From the NCBI GenBank assembly GCA_905160935.1, contig CAJHZI010000463.1, positions 496,001-560,000 on the forward strand: 64,000 bases of DNA, read 5' to 3'. The DNA comes from Enchytraeus crypticus (taxonomy: Eukaryota; Annelida; Clitellata; Enchytraeida; Enchytraeidae). The notes below the pieces were generated by a model. The model saw only the letters and a list, made by a program, of their open reading frames with translations, was not told the DNA's origin and did not search any database. Of the stretch, positions 24,240 to 37,925 are shown in pieces; position 1 is the first letter of the stretch; every line of letters starts with the position of its first letter. Both the position numbers and the translations under genes were made by a program.

Positions 24240-24660
24240 TGTTATTCTATAGAATATGTATTAACAATGTTATTCTATAGAATATGTATTAACAATGTTA
24301 TTCTATAGAATATGTATTAACAATGTTATTCTATAGAATATGTATTAACAATGTTATTCTATAGAATATATATATTAACATTGTTATTCTACAGAATATA
24401 TACTAAGATTGTTATTTTACAGTATATATATATTAACATTGTTATAGGTCAATAGGTCTCTGATCAGTTTTCCCGTCAGTTTTGCCCATACACGGCCAAA
24501 TTTCTAGTACAATTTATTGTACAATTTATCTGTACAAATAAATTGTACAATAAATCGTATCATGTGTGGCCATTTTTATTCTATAGACATAGACATATTA
24601 ACATTGTTGTTCTATAGAACATATATTAACATTGTTATCACAAAGAATATCTATAAACAC
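24240..24660. repeat. 28-bp minisatellite interrupted by a hairpin sequence
   Basis: The unit TGTTATTCTATAGAATATGT followed by ATTAACAA is repeated at 24240-24445 (first five copies nearly identical) and resumes at about 24578-24655. The block between contains an inverted repeat at 24495-24570 (arms with ACAATTTATTGTACAATTTA), bounded by GGCCA words in opposite orientation. It may be a small MITE that inserted into the array. Confidence 0.8.
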
Positions 24661-27189
24661 GGTCAGTAAATACAACATATACTATCCTGATGTAGAACGT
24701 CATGCAGAGGCCTATGATAGGATAATTATCACGCCTCCTCCTCAACTAACTTTCTGACTTCCTCTTTTTCACTCGAGAACTAAACAAAATGCCTTCTTAA
24801 CATCATCATCGGATGATATAAAGGAAGGCCAACTCGTTCTGAATTACACTACACTGCAAGCCTATATAACAAAGGCAAAATTCTGCTTAATTACACTGTA
24901 AATTTAAATAAATTAGTCACCAAATTGATATAAAACAATTCAAATTCTACAATGACAGAAAGACACGCATTGCAAGTAGTGAAATATGCAGTTCAGAATT
25001 AAAATTAATTAATTAAATTAGACATTTAATTGCTACAAAATTTTTTAATAGCGACCCTATAGTTAAACGGGGATTCATAGGAGGATGAGAATATTGAATA
25101 AAAGAATTAATTAAATTACTGATTTCTGGAAATCAGTAATTTAATGCCGACAAGACTTATAATAGACTTATATATTTGTAAATATTATTTAATTGTTAAC
25201 TGTAATAACTTATCAATTTATTTCCTATTATAAATTATTAACAGTAAAATTATGTAAGAAAATTTATTTACTAGTAAAATCAAAGTATGAATTGACTCTC
25301 TTTTTCTCTTTCTTTCTCTCTCTCTATCGTTTTCTCTCTCCCATTCTCTTACTCATTAATGTAACATGCAATGTGCATATTCCTACAGACAGTTTATTAT
25401 AATAGTAGTTACCGAGCAAAAAATTCCAAAATGTTATCAGCAAACTTGGATAAGCTTTAAATCCAATATTCCTAGCGCAGAATTTAACCAATAAATTATA
25501 TTATTCTTTTAAATCAATTTTTTTCTTAGCTGAATAATTGAATAAAGTATATGAACAGTTAGTTGCAGGACACTATTCATTAGGATATAACTATTTATAC
25601 TTTACTTCCAATGTTTCGTACTAATTTTTATGCCAAAAAGATTAATTGAGATTGTAATAATTCTCTTAAAGAATTGATACAACTATTGCAAAAGCAAGAA
25701 GAAACACAAATAAAAGTAAAACTATGAATACTGATTTGCAGAAAAAATTGTCAGAAAAAATAACACACACACACATAAACACCACGCAAGCACGCACGCA
25801 ATAACTTATAATAAGCGTGCAAGCAAAAGTACAACCGCACTTAAATGAAAAATGAACGTATGTAGACCTACAATTAAAAAATTAAGTATATACAAAATAG
25901 TAAACAATCAATTAATCATACAGAACTTTGTATCCGTACTATACCCTTTTTATAATGATGTGAATTTAATTTCTGCTCATATAATTGCAACATCAGGGAT
26001 ATAAATTACATCAGTAACGCAATCTGTGTTCAAAATTTATAATTTAAACTATAACCACAAATATATAATTTAAACTATAACCACAATACACATAAATAAA
26101 TTATAACCTTTTCTATCTTATCCTAGTCCAATATAAATTATAACATTATCTTAAGTTATCTTCTAATAACATTGTATTAATCACCGTTTCGGATCATCTT
26201 TTTGCTAACCGGCTTAGATTTGTTTCAATAGTGCTCGATGTTGTCATGGAGGACAGTAGCACTCTAATTGTTGTTATTATTATTATTATTACGGTACTCT
26301 ATATCTTCTAATAGCATTGCATTAATCTATCCTTTAATATCGTAGTATTAATCTACCCTTTTTAATAAAAAATTACATTTCTACATTTACATCGAACTCT
26401 ATCAAACCCACCGTTAATCATCAGAACCAATGACGACGTATCAAAATATGTTCCAAGGGCTCCAAACCTAACGAAAATTAGAGCTCTATAGTCATCAATG
26501 ACAACATCGAGTACTATTGAGACAAAATCAAGCCGGCGAGTAGAAAGAAGGTCCAAAAACTGTGCAAATTCCAAAATCCAAAAAATAAGCCCAAAGATAA
26601 AATCAGTCCAAAGTGAAGAGAAGAAAAGGCTGGGAGACAAAAGATTCAAAACTATTTTCACGAGACTATGGGCTTATAAATGCAAATTATTCTTACATCA
26701 TTAGTGAACAAAAAGCATTGCAAAAAAATCTCATAACTGAAACTGATCACAACTGTAGAAAATATAGAATTTGAGTAAAAAACAACAGAAATATAAAGTT
26801 AAATATAAATTATAAATATCACTAAAGATAAATGAGAGTTAAAATTTTAAAGAAATTTTAAAGGTAAATGAAAATATAGCAGAAAATTAAATGTTAAAAT
26901 TTATATTTAAAGTAAGAAAACCAGTTATAAATTAAAGTAATAGATTGAAACGTAAACAATGGTTAAGTAAAAATCATAAAAGTAAAGAAACAATGAATTT
27001 CAATCATAAATCCGCTTTGTGACTATCCGCTTTAATCTATGATGAACGTAAACAAATTTTTAATGAGAATAATAGATGCGAAATAAGATTGATTTTGAAT
27101 TTCAATCGTTAGATAACTTTATGAGAGAATTGGATCGATGCAGGTTAATATTAACCAGCAGAGAGAAAATCATGAATTCATCTCTACGA

Positions 27190-27430
27190 GGCAAACCTTC
27201 ATATAATAGACCTCAGCTATAGTGGTCTACTATACTATACAGTAGACCTCAGATATAGAGGTCTACCAGACTATACAGTAGACCTCTACTATAGACGTCT
27301 ACCACACTATACAGTAGACCTCTACTATAGAGGTCTACCATACTATACAGTAGACCCCTACTATAGAGGTCTACCAGACTATACAGTAGATCTCTACTAT
27401 AGAGGTCTACAAGACTATACAATAAAACAC
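27190..27430. repeat. Palindromic 35-bp minisatellite
   Basis: About seven copies of a unit containing AGACCTCTACTATAGAGGTCT, itself a hairpin, joined by ACCAGACTATACAGT. Each copy can fold on itself. Confidence 0.88.
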
Positions 27431-28843
27431 CGTCTTGCTGACGTTATTCAATTCACAATATTTCATAATTTTTATAGAATAAATCATTTAAAGCGTAGAA
27501 GTTACGCACGAGTTGCTTAGTATTAGAAATAATACCATTCAATGTCTACAACTAAATAAAAGAGACGTTCAGGACATCATCGATAGCTTCAGACAGAGAT
27601 ATAAAACAACCGAGTAATATCATTATCAGTAGGCGCAACAGTTAGGCATAATAAATCTTATAATACGACAGATAACATTACTCAGTACACCGTCTACATG
27701 TATATTCCTATTCATTATAATCTACTACTGATTATATTTGAACCATGTTTATGCCTGACTTATAATTAAGACCAGATTTAAATATATATATATATATATA
27801 TATATGTCATTAAACCAAATAAAATTTAAAGTTTAACTTTCATTATTTGTCTTTACAGTATATATTACTACGACTACAATTTACCCGGTGCTATCATCCC
27901 ACCTACAAATATCTAACACGACTTAGCTGCAAATAATAACCAACGTAACACTACAGCTGTACATTATAATATCTACAAGTGATATCTACAAATATCTACA
28001 ATTCTAATAAGTTCTGTAATTTCAAACTGACTAAGATCGTTAGATAGAGAAAAACTTGGCTTCTAAGAAAGGCTAAGAGTTATGGTTCCTGTTGAGCGAA
28101 CGACTCATTTGACAGAGACTAAAGAAAGGCAGAAATATTATTGCATCATAGCCACCCATGCATCATATACAGTGCATAGATAAATCATAACTAGGAATCA
28201 TTTTGGCACATCAAATGAATTCTCATAGAAGTTTTAACTGGCCCGGCCACACAGTCGAACACATTGAAAACGGCTTCACATTTGAAACAGTTCAGCTACA
28301 TCTAGAATCCTGTATAACTTTATATTTTATATGAGCCCTTCATTGACGGATTTTATCCAGATTTTACAGTAATTCAAAGCTTACATTTCTTCCGCAAATC
28401 AACAAAGCTAGGTAACTAACAATTCACAGACATTCATTTCTTTCAAGTCTCACTGTTGTTGTTAGCGAATCCTTATCTTTTACTCGATCAAATTGATATA
28501 TATGGATTAAATATTTGTTGTTACCTAATTTAATATATTCTCATTTCGGATAACTATATTTAAATAGTTCAAAAGTCGCTTTACTGTACAGTAACAACTA
28601 TGTCTAATATAATTAATTATTATATTTTAATAGCTTGTTCTTTTATGATAGTTTTAGGAAATTCTGAAATGAGGATCAAACGTTTTCTATTCGCTGTCAA
28701 GACTACTCTCAAAGTATATTTGCTCCAATTATTTCCTCTTGTATCACACAGAATATCAGAATAGTCAGCTTTTTCCGAGGTAAGAAGGTTACAGAACTAC
28801 TCGCTTCGCTGTATTTTATAATATAGGGTTATCTAGGATTAAA

Positions 28844-28849
28844 TTTATT
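28844..28849 (-). terminator. Candidate EVI5 polyadenylation signal
   Basis: AATAAA on the minus strand, about 175 nt downstream of the EVI5 stop codon. The hexamer is common by chance in DNA this AT-rich, so the call is weak. Confidence 0.3.
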
Positions 28850-29022
28850 CCCAATATTTAAAGTAAAATGCAATACAAACCAATTATATAAACCAAACTA
28901 TACAATTTTATCATGGTACAATTGTTAAAGTGAGATAAAGCACAGCTATATCTTACTTTTTCAGCGAAGTTTTAAACATTTCATAATTATGAACATTCTT
29001 ATTAACACTGAAAACTTTCGTA

Positions 29023-32000
29023 TCATTCCAGGTCTTCTTCTTTGACAGATGATGAACTCTCACCACACGGCGAAGGTGAATTATCTACCTGGGAATTTAT
29101 TGAACATTCACCAGATGGCGACGGTGAATTGACAATTACAGATTCGTCTGCTGGGCAGGGTTCGTTGTGCATTAGCCTAGCAACCGTTGCTACAGGTTTG
29201 GTGAGCTTGCTGCCCCTAGCCTCGGCTAACTGTAGACTTTTCTTCAGACTAGCATTCTCATCTTCAAGTGTCTTACAGACTATGCCATTGCTACGCGTCT
29301 GTTTGAAAAACCATCAACAACAATTAGATCATAAAGATTTAATAACATCATCATCATCATCCTCCCTTGAATCCCAGTTTAACCCAAGGTCGGGATACAA
29401 ATAGACTGTCTCAATCCTCTCTGTCCTACACCTCACCACCAGCCAATTCTCTAATTGAGACTTTCATTCATTTAAATTTTTGTAGCAATTTCTGGAGCCG
29501 AGGCGCTCACCAACCGAATGCCGTTTCTGACGTTGGTATGGATCTTAGTGCTTTAGTCGCCTTCTATACACAAGCAGTCATCGGTTGGTAATTCTTCAAA
29601 CATCTCGGACACATCACGGGGAAATATTAATTAGCATCATTAACTCCAATTCATAGAAATATATAAGTTACAAAGAAGAGACCAACGAAAACAATAGTAT
29701 GGACTAAACAACGAAAAACTGCAAAAATTAAGCAGCTAAATTAGACAAATTACTAGAGTAACAATACAGTATAGCGTCGTCAAATACATCCGTATACTAA
29801 AATGCAACACAAGACAAAACTATACAATGCAAAACATCATAAGGAAATCTTAACAAAAATTAATGGATTATATTATCTATAAAACATTGTGTTTCTGAAA
29901 CTAACTGAACTCAAATAACAATTTCATAAGTGCAGATGACTGCAGTATAGGTGAAGAAATTAACGTGTAAAGTGAAATAAGAAACTAACTGCAGCAAAAT
30001 TAAAAATCCAAATCAAACTGAAACCAAATTTAAATTTACACTACGACGTCAAGAAGCCGAGAGTTTTATTTACACTGGTTTATTTAAATCATACAAAACC
30101 CTATAAAAGTAATGAAACTATATAAACATAGTAAAAACAATAACAATATGAATAATATAATATAATAATAATACTGAAAACTGGATTCTTTACACCCGAG
30201 GCAAAAAATAAATAATAATAACAATAATATAACTGCAACAACAACACAAATATACAACATCATCGTCATCATCTTTCCTTGATTCCCAGTTTAACTAGGG
30301 TCGGGACTAAAACGCCAGCAATAAGATTTAGCTGACCTGTTGTTCAAGCTGCAGCAGCCGCTGCTTGAGGTCAGTGAGTTCAGACAGCAGCTGCGCCTCT
30401 CGCAGCTGAGCTGACATCAGCCCCTCGCTCAGCTGCTGCTCCCTGCTAGCAGCTGTTTTATTCTCAACAGCTGCAGGTGAGTCTGAGCGAACCATATCCT
30501 GATATTTCTGTGAATAAAGTGATTATTGTAGGAGATTATAACATAACATAACATAACATAACATAACATAACATAACATAACATAGCGGCACAACGGGTC
30601 AGGAAGCACATATGTTTGTTTAAGGAAAATTATTAGAGATGGGATGAGTTGAAATTATTAGCGGCTGTGCCGTACGAAAGCTCCAAAGAGTTCAAAGCAT
30701 GCTTGTCTAACTCTCAAATTACATATAATTTACTCCCAGTCTCTGATACCATCAAAGTAATAACAAAATGGTCGTAAAGCTTTCCTTTCTATAATTTCTA
30801 ATATCCTAATGAAAACTATTCAGCTTCGTTCAATTTTACTTGAGCAAGATCCAATCCTGAACTGCAGAGATTCAACATCTCAAGACATAACAGCAAGATC
30901 TAATGCTATTAATTACACTGCACCGCACGAGCTAATCTTCATTACAATTACCTTACCTCAAAAAGTTACATCAATTTGCATATATATGCTGTTAGAACTT
31001 TACATGCATGCAGTGTTACTTATCACGCTGGAAGGATTAACAAACTGATTAACAAACCGACAGGCAAGTTTTTATCACTTAATGGGCCAGAATCATCATT
31101 TCTCTTTCAGTGTAATGCCTATCGGCAGGTCCATGGTATATAACTCCTTCACGTACTTCTAACAACATAACATACGAATCAACATAGCTTATAAATATTA
31201 TCTCTCTCAGCGCACTGCCTACTGGCATAGCAAATAACGCTTCCACCCTTTTCCGTCTTCCGTTTTCCTCTTCATGTCTACGCATGAGTGGAACTTTAAA
31301 TCAAAGAAAAAATGGAAATGGGTCTTAAACAAGCATCTGTGCTTCCTGACCCAGTGTGCCATTATGTTATTGTTAAATCATCTAGCAATGCTCATTCTTG
31401 TTGTTACATACCATTTTCTTGGGGATTATGCTTATGACGAGGTGGACCCCTATGCCTTCCCAGCTTACGAATATTATAATATACTATGGAGATTACATTA
31501 CACGCAACAACACTACATCGACAAACCTGCCACTGTTTATCAAGGATAAAGAGTTTTCGCTGCAGTTCCTTGATGTCCATCTGCGCCTCGGCCTCTCTCA
31601 GCTTACAGGCGATCAGCTCTTCCTGCAGCTTAACCACGTCCGCGCTCACGTCGCTAGACCTGCCGCTCACAGCCTGGTGCACAGGACAATGTTACGTGCA
31701 CAATGTTACGTGTAAATAGATTAGTAACTACATTGGATGACTTATTAAATAAGTTACTTATTAAAAGAGGTCATAGAATTCAGAATGGAAGGAAAGTGAG
31801 GTAGAGGCAGGCCGACATTAGGTATGTTAGATGATTTAAAGACCCACTCATATGTGGATATGAAGAGGAAAGCGGAAGATAGAGAAGAGTGGAGGAGTTA
31901 TATACCATGGACCTGCCAATCCATTAACCTGTTACAGTGGATTAACTTTAATCTATTAACCTGTTCTAGTGGATTAACTTTAAATTATTAACCTGTTAAA

Positions 32001-33445
32001 GTAGATTAACTTTAAACTATTAACCAGTTTTAGTAGATAGACTTTAAACTACTAACCTGTTACAGTAAATGAAGTTTAATCTATTAACCTGTTACAGTGA
32101 ATAGACTTTAAACTATAAACCTGTTCCAATAGATTGACTTTAATCTGCTGGTTTTTGAGAGCTGCATGTACGACGTCTAGCTCATTCTGCAGCTGCTCAA
32201 TCCTGTTGTCTCTGTCCTTCACAGTCTCTGTCACGTCATGCTGGGAGGAGGAGCTTCGGAGAAAATGTGGGCGGAGCGATTTGAATATCGACAGACCATC
32301 AATGGCCGAATGTAGTGAAGAGGCGGAGCCTGTGGCTGGAAGAGCCTTGCTATTGATTGGAGTGGCAACTGTGGCAGAGTTGGAGACTGAAAGAGCTTTG
32401 CTATTGGCAGGCACAACAGTAGAGGAGGTGCTAAATACAGCTGACAGTCTTTCTTCAGCAGCAGTCTTAGCTACATCGGCTGCTGGAGATTTGCTATTAA
32501 CAGCTAACTGGAGTCCGCCAGCAGCTGTAGCAGCTGTAACAGCAGATTTGTTTAGGTCACTCTCGATATTTTGACGGGCAATCTTTCGCTGCAGCAGAAG
32601 AATTTGTTCCTCCTGCTGGGCACATTTCACTTGATCCTGTATCAGCCTGTCAGCCAGCATCTCTGTCTCCTGCACACACCCACGCCATACACTTGTCAGC
32701 AGTTTGATAAAATACCAACGTATTAGACTATTACTAACGTTCTCGAAATACCAATTGTTAGACTATTACTAACGTTCTCAAAATACCAAGTATTAGACTA
32801 TTACTAACGTTCCCAAAATACCAAGTTTTAGACTATTACTAACGTTCCCAAAATACCAAGTGTTAGACTATTACTAACGTTCCCAAAATACCAAGTGTTA
32901 GACTATTACTAACGTTCCCAAAATACCAAGTGTTAGAGCTATTACTAACGTTCCCAGACTTATACATTTTCAGAATGATAAATGTTTAATTCAGATTTTC
33001 ATATTAATTGGCTAAATTCAGACAAATGAAACCTGAGAGAATAAAAAGTTCTAACATTGAAGGTTTCCATGGAAATCTAAACAATTTCTACAAGAAATGA
33101 ATTAAAGAAACCTTTCTGAGAAAAACAATCAAGCTTCATACTATTGAATATTAATCGAGCGTAATTAAAAGAAGAGGAAGAGATAAAACACCATATTAAG
33201 CAACATCTCTCACCTTTTCCAAGTTCTCTACACGCTGTCGCAGCAGCTTGTTCTCACTGCGCAGCCTCTGTAATAAATCAATCAATCAGTCAATCAAGCA
33301 ACAAAACTATCAAGCAATAAATCTATCAATCAATAAATCTACCAATCAATTAATCAATAAATTAATCAATCAAAATTCATCATCATCATTTTCCCTTGAA
33401 TCCCAGTTTAACTACGGTCGGGATACAAATAGACACAAATCAATC

Positions 33446-33510
<65 letters not shown>

Positions 33511-34848
33511 CGATCAATTGATGTGTTCAGTAATCAATTAAAATTTATTGTAAATAGACGTCATGGACTGACTAAACTTAATAAAACATGAATAATTAAT
33601 TAAACAAAATTAATCAATTAAACTTAGTAAAACATGATTAATGAATAAATTTAATAAATAACAAAGGATGGCTGAGGCAATGAATGAATGAAGAAATGAA
33701 TAAACGTATCTATGATTAAAGTAGTCATAAAGTAGTCATAAAGTAGTCATAAAGTAGTCATAAAGTAGTCATAAAGTAGTCATAAAGTAGTCATGTATAA
33801 TCAGTCGTATACATAAACAGTGTATGAACAAAATGTTGAGGAGAGTAGTAACATATCGCTTACCAAAAAATTAATAAAATAAGAAATTAATCATTTCCAG
33901 GAGATCCGATAATTTATTCACAGCATTCACGAGAACTGCATAGGTACTTCTAGTGAGAGAAAGGAGAGAATAGAAATAAGACCACGAAAGTATCAGCATA
34001 AGTTATAAGCTGAATAAAACAGAGAAAACAATGAAAAACGGAGGGGAAATAATGATACAGAACGAAAAAAAAATCACATAAGATAATCACACGAATACAG
34101 TAAGTCTTGACCATTGATGGTTATAATTTAAAGAGTTAAATGAAAATTGAAATGAAATGTTAGTTACAAAATTAGAATTTTAAATAGTGTTATTGGACTA
34201 AGCTTAGTGATATAAAGGGGTGGCAGATGCAAATTACATCAGAAAATAAATTACAATTACAATAGCAGGAACAATGAAATTTTTTCATTGTTACTTGAAT
34301 TGTTGAATATAATGGAAATTAGCAGGAGTAACTGAATTTTTGTATATTTATAATTTAACTCTAGACTGCATAAATTAAACTAAACTAAACAACAAAACAG
34401 ACAACATACCCTTAACTCAACTTGTTCTTCTTGTTCCTTACTCTTTGCTGTAGCATACTCCTTTTGAAGCCTAGCAAAAGTAATACATAAATTCAGAATA
34501 AATTTATTAATTTTAGATAGATAAGACTACATAAGTAAAATCCTTGACTGCAAAATCATGACAACAAAAGCTATCTCAGTAGCCCTAGTACAGCTAGTAA
34601 CAGAGTATAAGATTAATTAGCAGCCACGTAAATCATCTGTTACAAAAGTTTAATTAGACGAAAAATTATTATAGTACGAGTTTTGCAACAGCTGCTGTGC
34701 CACGTACGAAATTACATGAAATAATAGAGAAAAGTCTACGTGTAACATACTTTTTCATCTTCCTGGCGTTGTATTTAATACTGCAAGCGGTTGAGAGAAG
34801 CAAATCGTGATCAGAGTCTGTCTTTAGGGCAATGTCTCGCTGCAGGAA
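29023..34848 (-). CDS. Evi5: EVI5 exons 9-15 (coiled-coil C-terminus)
   Basis: Residues about 429-879. Exon 9 ends the TBC region with STACSIKYNARKMKK. Exons 10-11 read LQKEYATAKSKEQEEQVELR and RLRSENKLLRQRVENLEK, and exon 12 begins ETEMLADRLIQDQ; these are heptad-rich coiled coil matching EVI5. Exon 12 is long (549 nt) and holds a low-complexity Ala/Ser/Thr insert (about residues 530-640) before the helix RDNRIEQLQNEL resumes. Exon 13 has the repeat-type block KLQEELIACKLREAEAQMDI, and exon 14 a related block (LMSAQLREAQLLSEL). Exon 15 ends after a Ser/Pro/Glu tail at TGA (29023-29025). Confidence 0.9.
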
Positions 34849-35144
34849 CTGCTCATTAAACACACAACATTATCAACCAATCACAACGATTTTTACATAC
34901 CATTTTCACTGCAGCACATCAAAACATATTTAGCCATATGCCATTAAATTCAATAAATTCTTGTATTATATTTGTTAGAATATCCATAAATTACATGTAT
35001 GTAATAGCGATCTTACAAAGTAAATAAAATATAAACAAGTTGAAGAAATAAAATTACACGCTCATAAGAAGATTGCATGAACACAGTTACACTGCTTCAA
35101 CTGTTTATATTAATGTTGATTCATGTTACAAATTAATATACACA

Positions 35145-35184
<40 letters not shown>

Positions 35185-37876
35185 CAGTTCTCTCAGTATT
35201 TGAGAGCGACAAAACTGCAGACTAAAAAGCTGGTAAAGCTAAGGTTAACGTCAGTTTCCTCACTCGAAAGCGATGTCAGTGACAAAAGCAACACAATACA
35301 CAATAGGAATACACAGCAGCACAACCTGCAACGATATCAGCACTGAACTCAGGATTGTTTACAGTACTTATTACAGTACGTATTGAATAGAGCACTGATT
35401 ACAACATCGATTACAGCTACATAGATTACAGTACTAATTACAATATTGATTACAGTATTGACTACAGTACTGATTACAGTATGATTACAGCTACATAGAG
35501 TACAGAACTAATTACAGTATTGATTCAGCTACATAGATTACAGTACTTATTACAATATTGAGTACAGCTACATAGATTTTTACTACAGCAATTACAGTAT
35601 TGATTACAGCTGCATAGATTACAGTACTGAATACAATATTGATTACGGTATTGATTACAGCATTGATTACAGTATAGTAAAACGAATAATTATGACAACA
35701 AGAAATGAGGCTACACTGACCTGGATTAATTCTTCCATGTCTAGAGAGAGAAGAGTTTCGCAGTTCAACTTCAGCATTGCTACACCAACCCTCAAGATAA
35801 ACTCCATACCCTACAGCCAATCAATCAATCATCCTGTCAAACAAACTATAACTATCAGCATCGAATCATCGATTAATCGAATAATCGAATATCGATTAAT
35901 CAATACCAGTGAAAACTTTTATCGAACTCTTCACTAACACGGTACATGAACTTCAATATTTTCAATCGTCAAATTCTATGTTCCTGTATCAATAAATAAG
36001 AATTCTAAAATTCTATCAGTAAATTATGTGTTCAAGGCGCTTATTATTAGGAATTGGGATGCTGATAAATGATAAAATAATTTAATTTTTACAGTGTACC
36101 TTCGATAGATAGAAAAATATACCGTATATTATAGACAGATATGATTAACAATAATTAGATATATTATATTAATAAGACAGACATATGTTATAGGTATAAT
36201 TGATATGATAGACCATTTATGTTAATCACTAATCGTTTACGCTAAATAATTTAGTGAGTGCTGACTTAGTAATTAAATGTTTTAAATTACTAATTAGATT
36301 AATGTAATAAAAAAGCTAGTAAAGCTAAGGTTAACGCCTGTTGCCTCACTCGAAAGTGATGTCAGTGGTGGGCGAGCCCAGGATTTGAACCCCGCACTGA
36401 TCCGCTGTCGTATATCTTACCGACGTCACCACTGGCTCCAGCCAATACAAATAATCATTAGAAAGATAAGATAGCCAGATATGATTAGCCATAGTTACGT
36501 AAGCATATCTACAATCATAACTGCAAACCTCGGAGAGAAAGATTTCAAATATTCTGAAGCTGAGAGGGAGACAGACAACAGTGGTAAAGAGAGTAAGAAA
36601 CCAGGACGAGGCATACATAGAGGTGGTCACTCCCTGTGACTGAAAGTGTAGTGCTAGGTCTGGCAACTCATCCTATACACAATACAATACAATACTACAC
36701 TGTTCTAGATATAATACAATTCAATGCTATACTGTTTTAGATACAATACAATGCAATACTATACTGTTCTAGATACAATACAATGCAATACTATACTGTT
36801 CTAGATACAATACAATGCAATACTATACTGTTCTAGATACAATACAATACAATACTATACTGTTCTAGATATAATATAATACAATACAATACTACACTGT
36901 AGTGCTGGTAACTCATAATTGATACAATAAAATATCATACCATACAAAAATATGCAATACTAGTAAATAAAACCTAAATAGTGAATAGATATAAAACAAA
37001 AATGAAAAATCAAAATATCAATCATTCACTGTGATTAACATTTTATCTCTAGATCTGAAAACAACGGCCTACATACAAAGCAATACAATACAATTCAAAG
37101 CGATACTGCTGCAATGTCAGCAGATCCGTGACATCAAATATACAGAAAGGTAGACTAATACCTGATAATACAGGTGTAGTGCTAGGAAAAGTAGTTAACT
37201 CACCTCTTAAAGACTACTAGGCTTATATATAGCCTAGTGGTCTTTAAGAGGTGAGTTAACTACTTTTCCTAGCACTACACCTGTATTATCAGGTATTAGT
37301 CTACCAAATTCAATCAAATTTTATGCAAATATGATCTCTCTCTAGTGCTCTGCCAAGCGGCAGGTTCATGGTGAATATTCCTACTCATATGCTGCTTTTC
37401 ACACTCCATGAAGATCACACTCTCGATGAACGAGTTAATCCCTTCACAAGAGGCTATGCTTTATCCACATCATAGCTTGGGAATAATATGGCTTCTGAGG
37501 TGGTTCCCTGTTGCCTTCCTCAGTTCTATAATGGATTAGCTGCCATTTAATCCTGGGAAAAACTTTCATGGTGAGGTGGGTCCCCTCTACCAAATATGAT
37601 ACGACAAAGTAATACCGGTACATGAAAGCATATGCAGGCTAACTTCCATTGAATCCACTTCTAGATTCAATGCATGATTAAAAATAAATAACACGGCAAA
37701 AATAGGAAAATAGTAAAATATATTTACCTTGATCATGACATCGAGCTGATACATTCGTAGTCCCAGCTCCGCCATTGAGGGCTTGAACAACTCTCTCATG
37801 TTGTACGAGTACATGATCTTTATCAACACGGCGTACGCCTCTTCCTCGGGCATCTGCGTACAAATAAATAAGTCAA

Positions 37877-37925
<49 letters not shown>

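Larger units (their letters stand above)
18265..29022. other. Gene-free spacer between INSM and EVI5 (with INSM 3' UTR)
   Basis: No exon was recognised. The first few hundred bases are presumably INSM 3' UTR. INSM and EVI5 converge here, so both 3' ends lie in this interval. Repeats found are listed separately. The stretches 18300-19380, 20720-21110, 22230-23020, 24670-27180 and 27440-28840 are AT-rich sequence in which I see no supported feature beyond short simple repeats and a small R4 fragment near 25048-25090. Confidence 0.65.

Noticed and set aside
35512-35820. 102-codon minus-strand open frame
   Set aside because: It covers EVI5 exon 8 in the wrong frame and continues into an intronic minisatellite.
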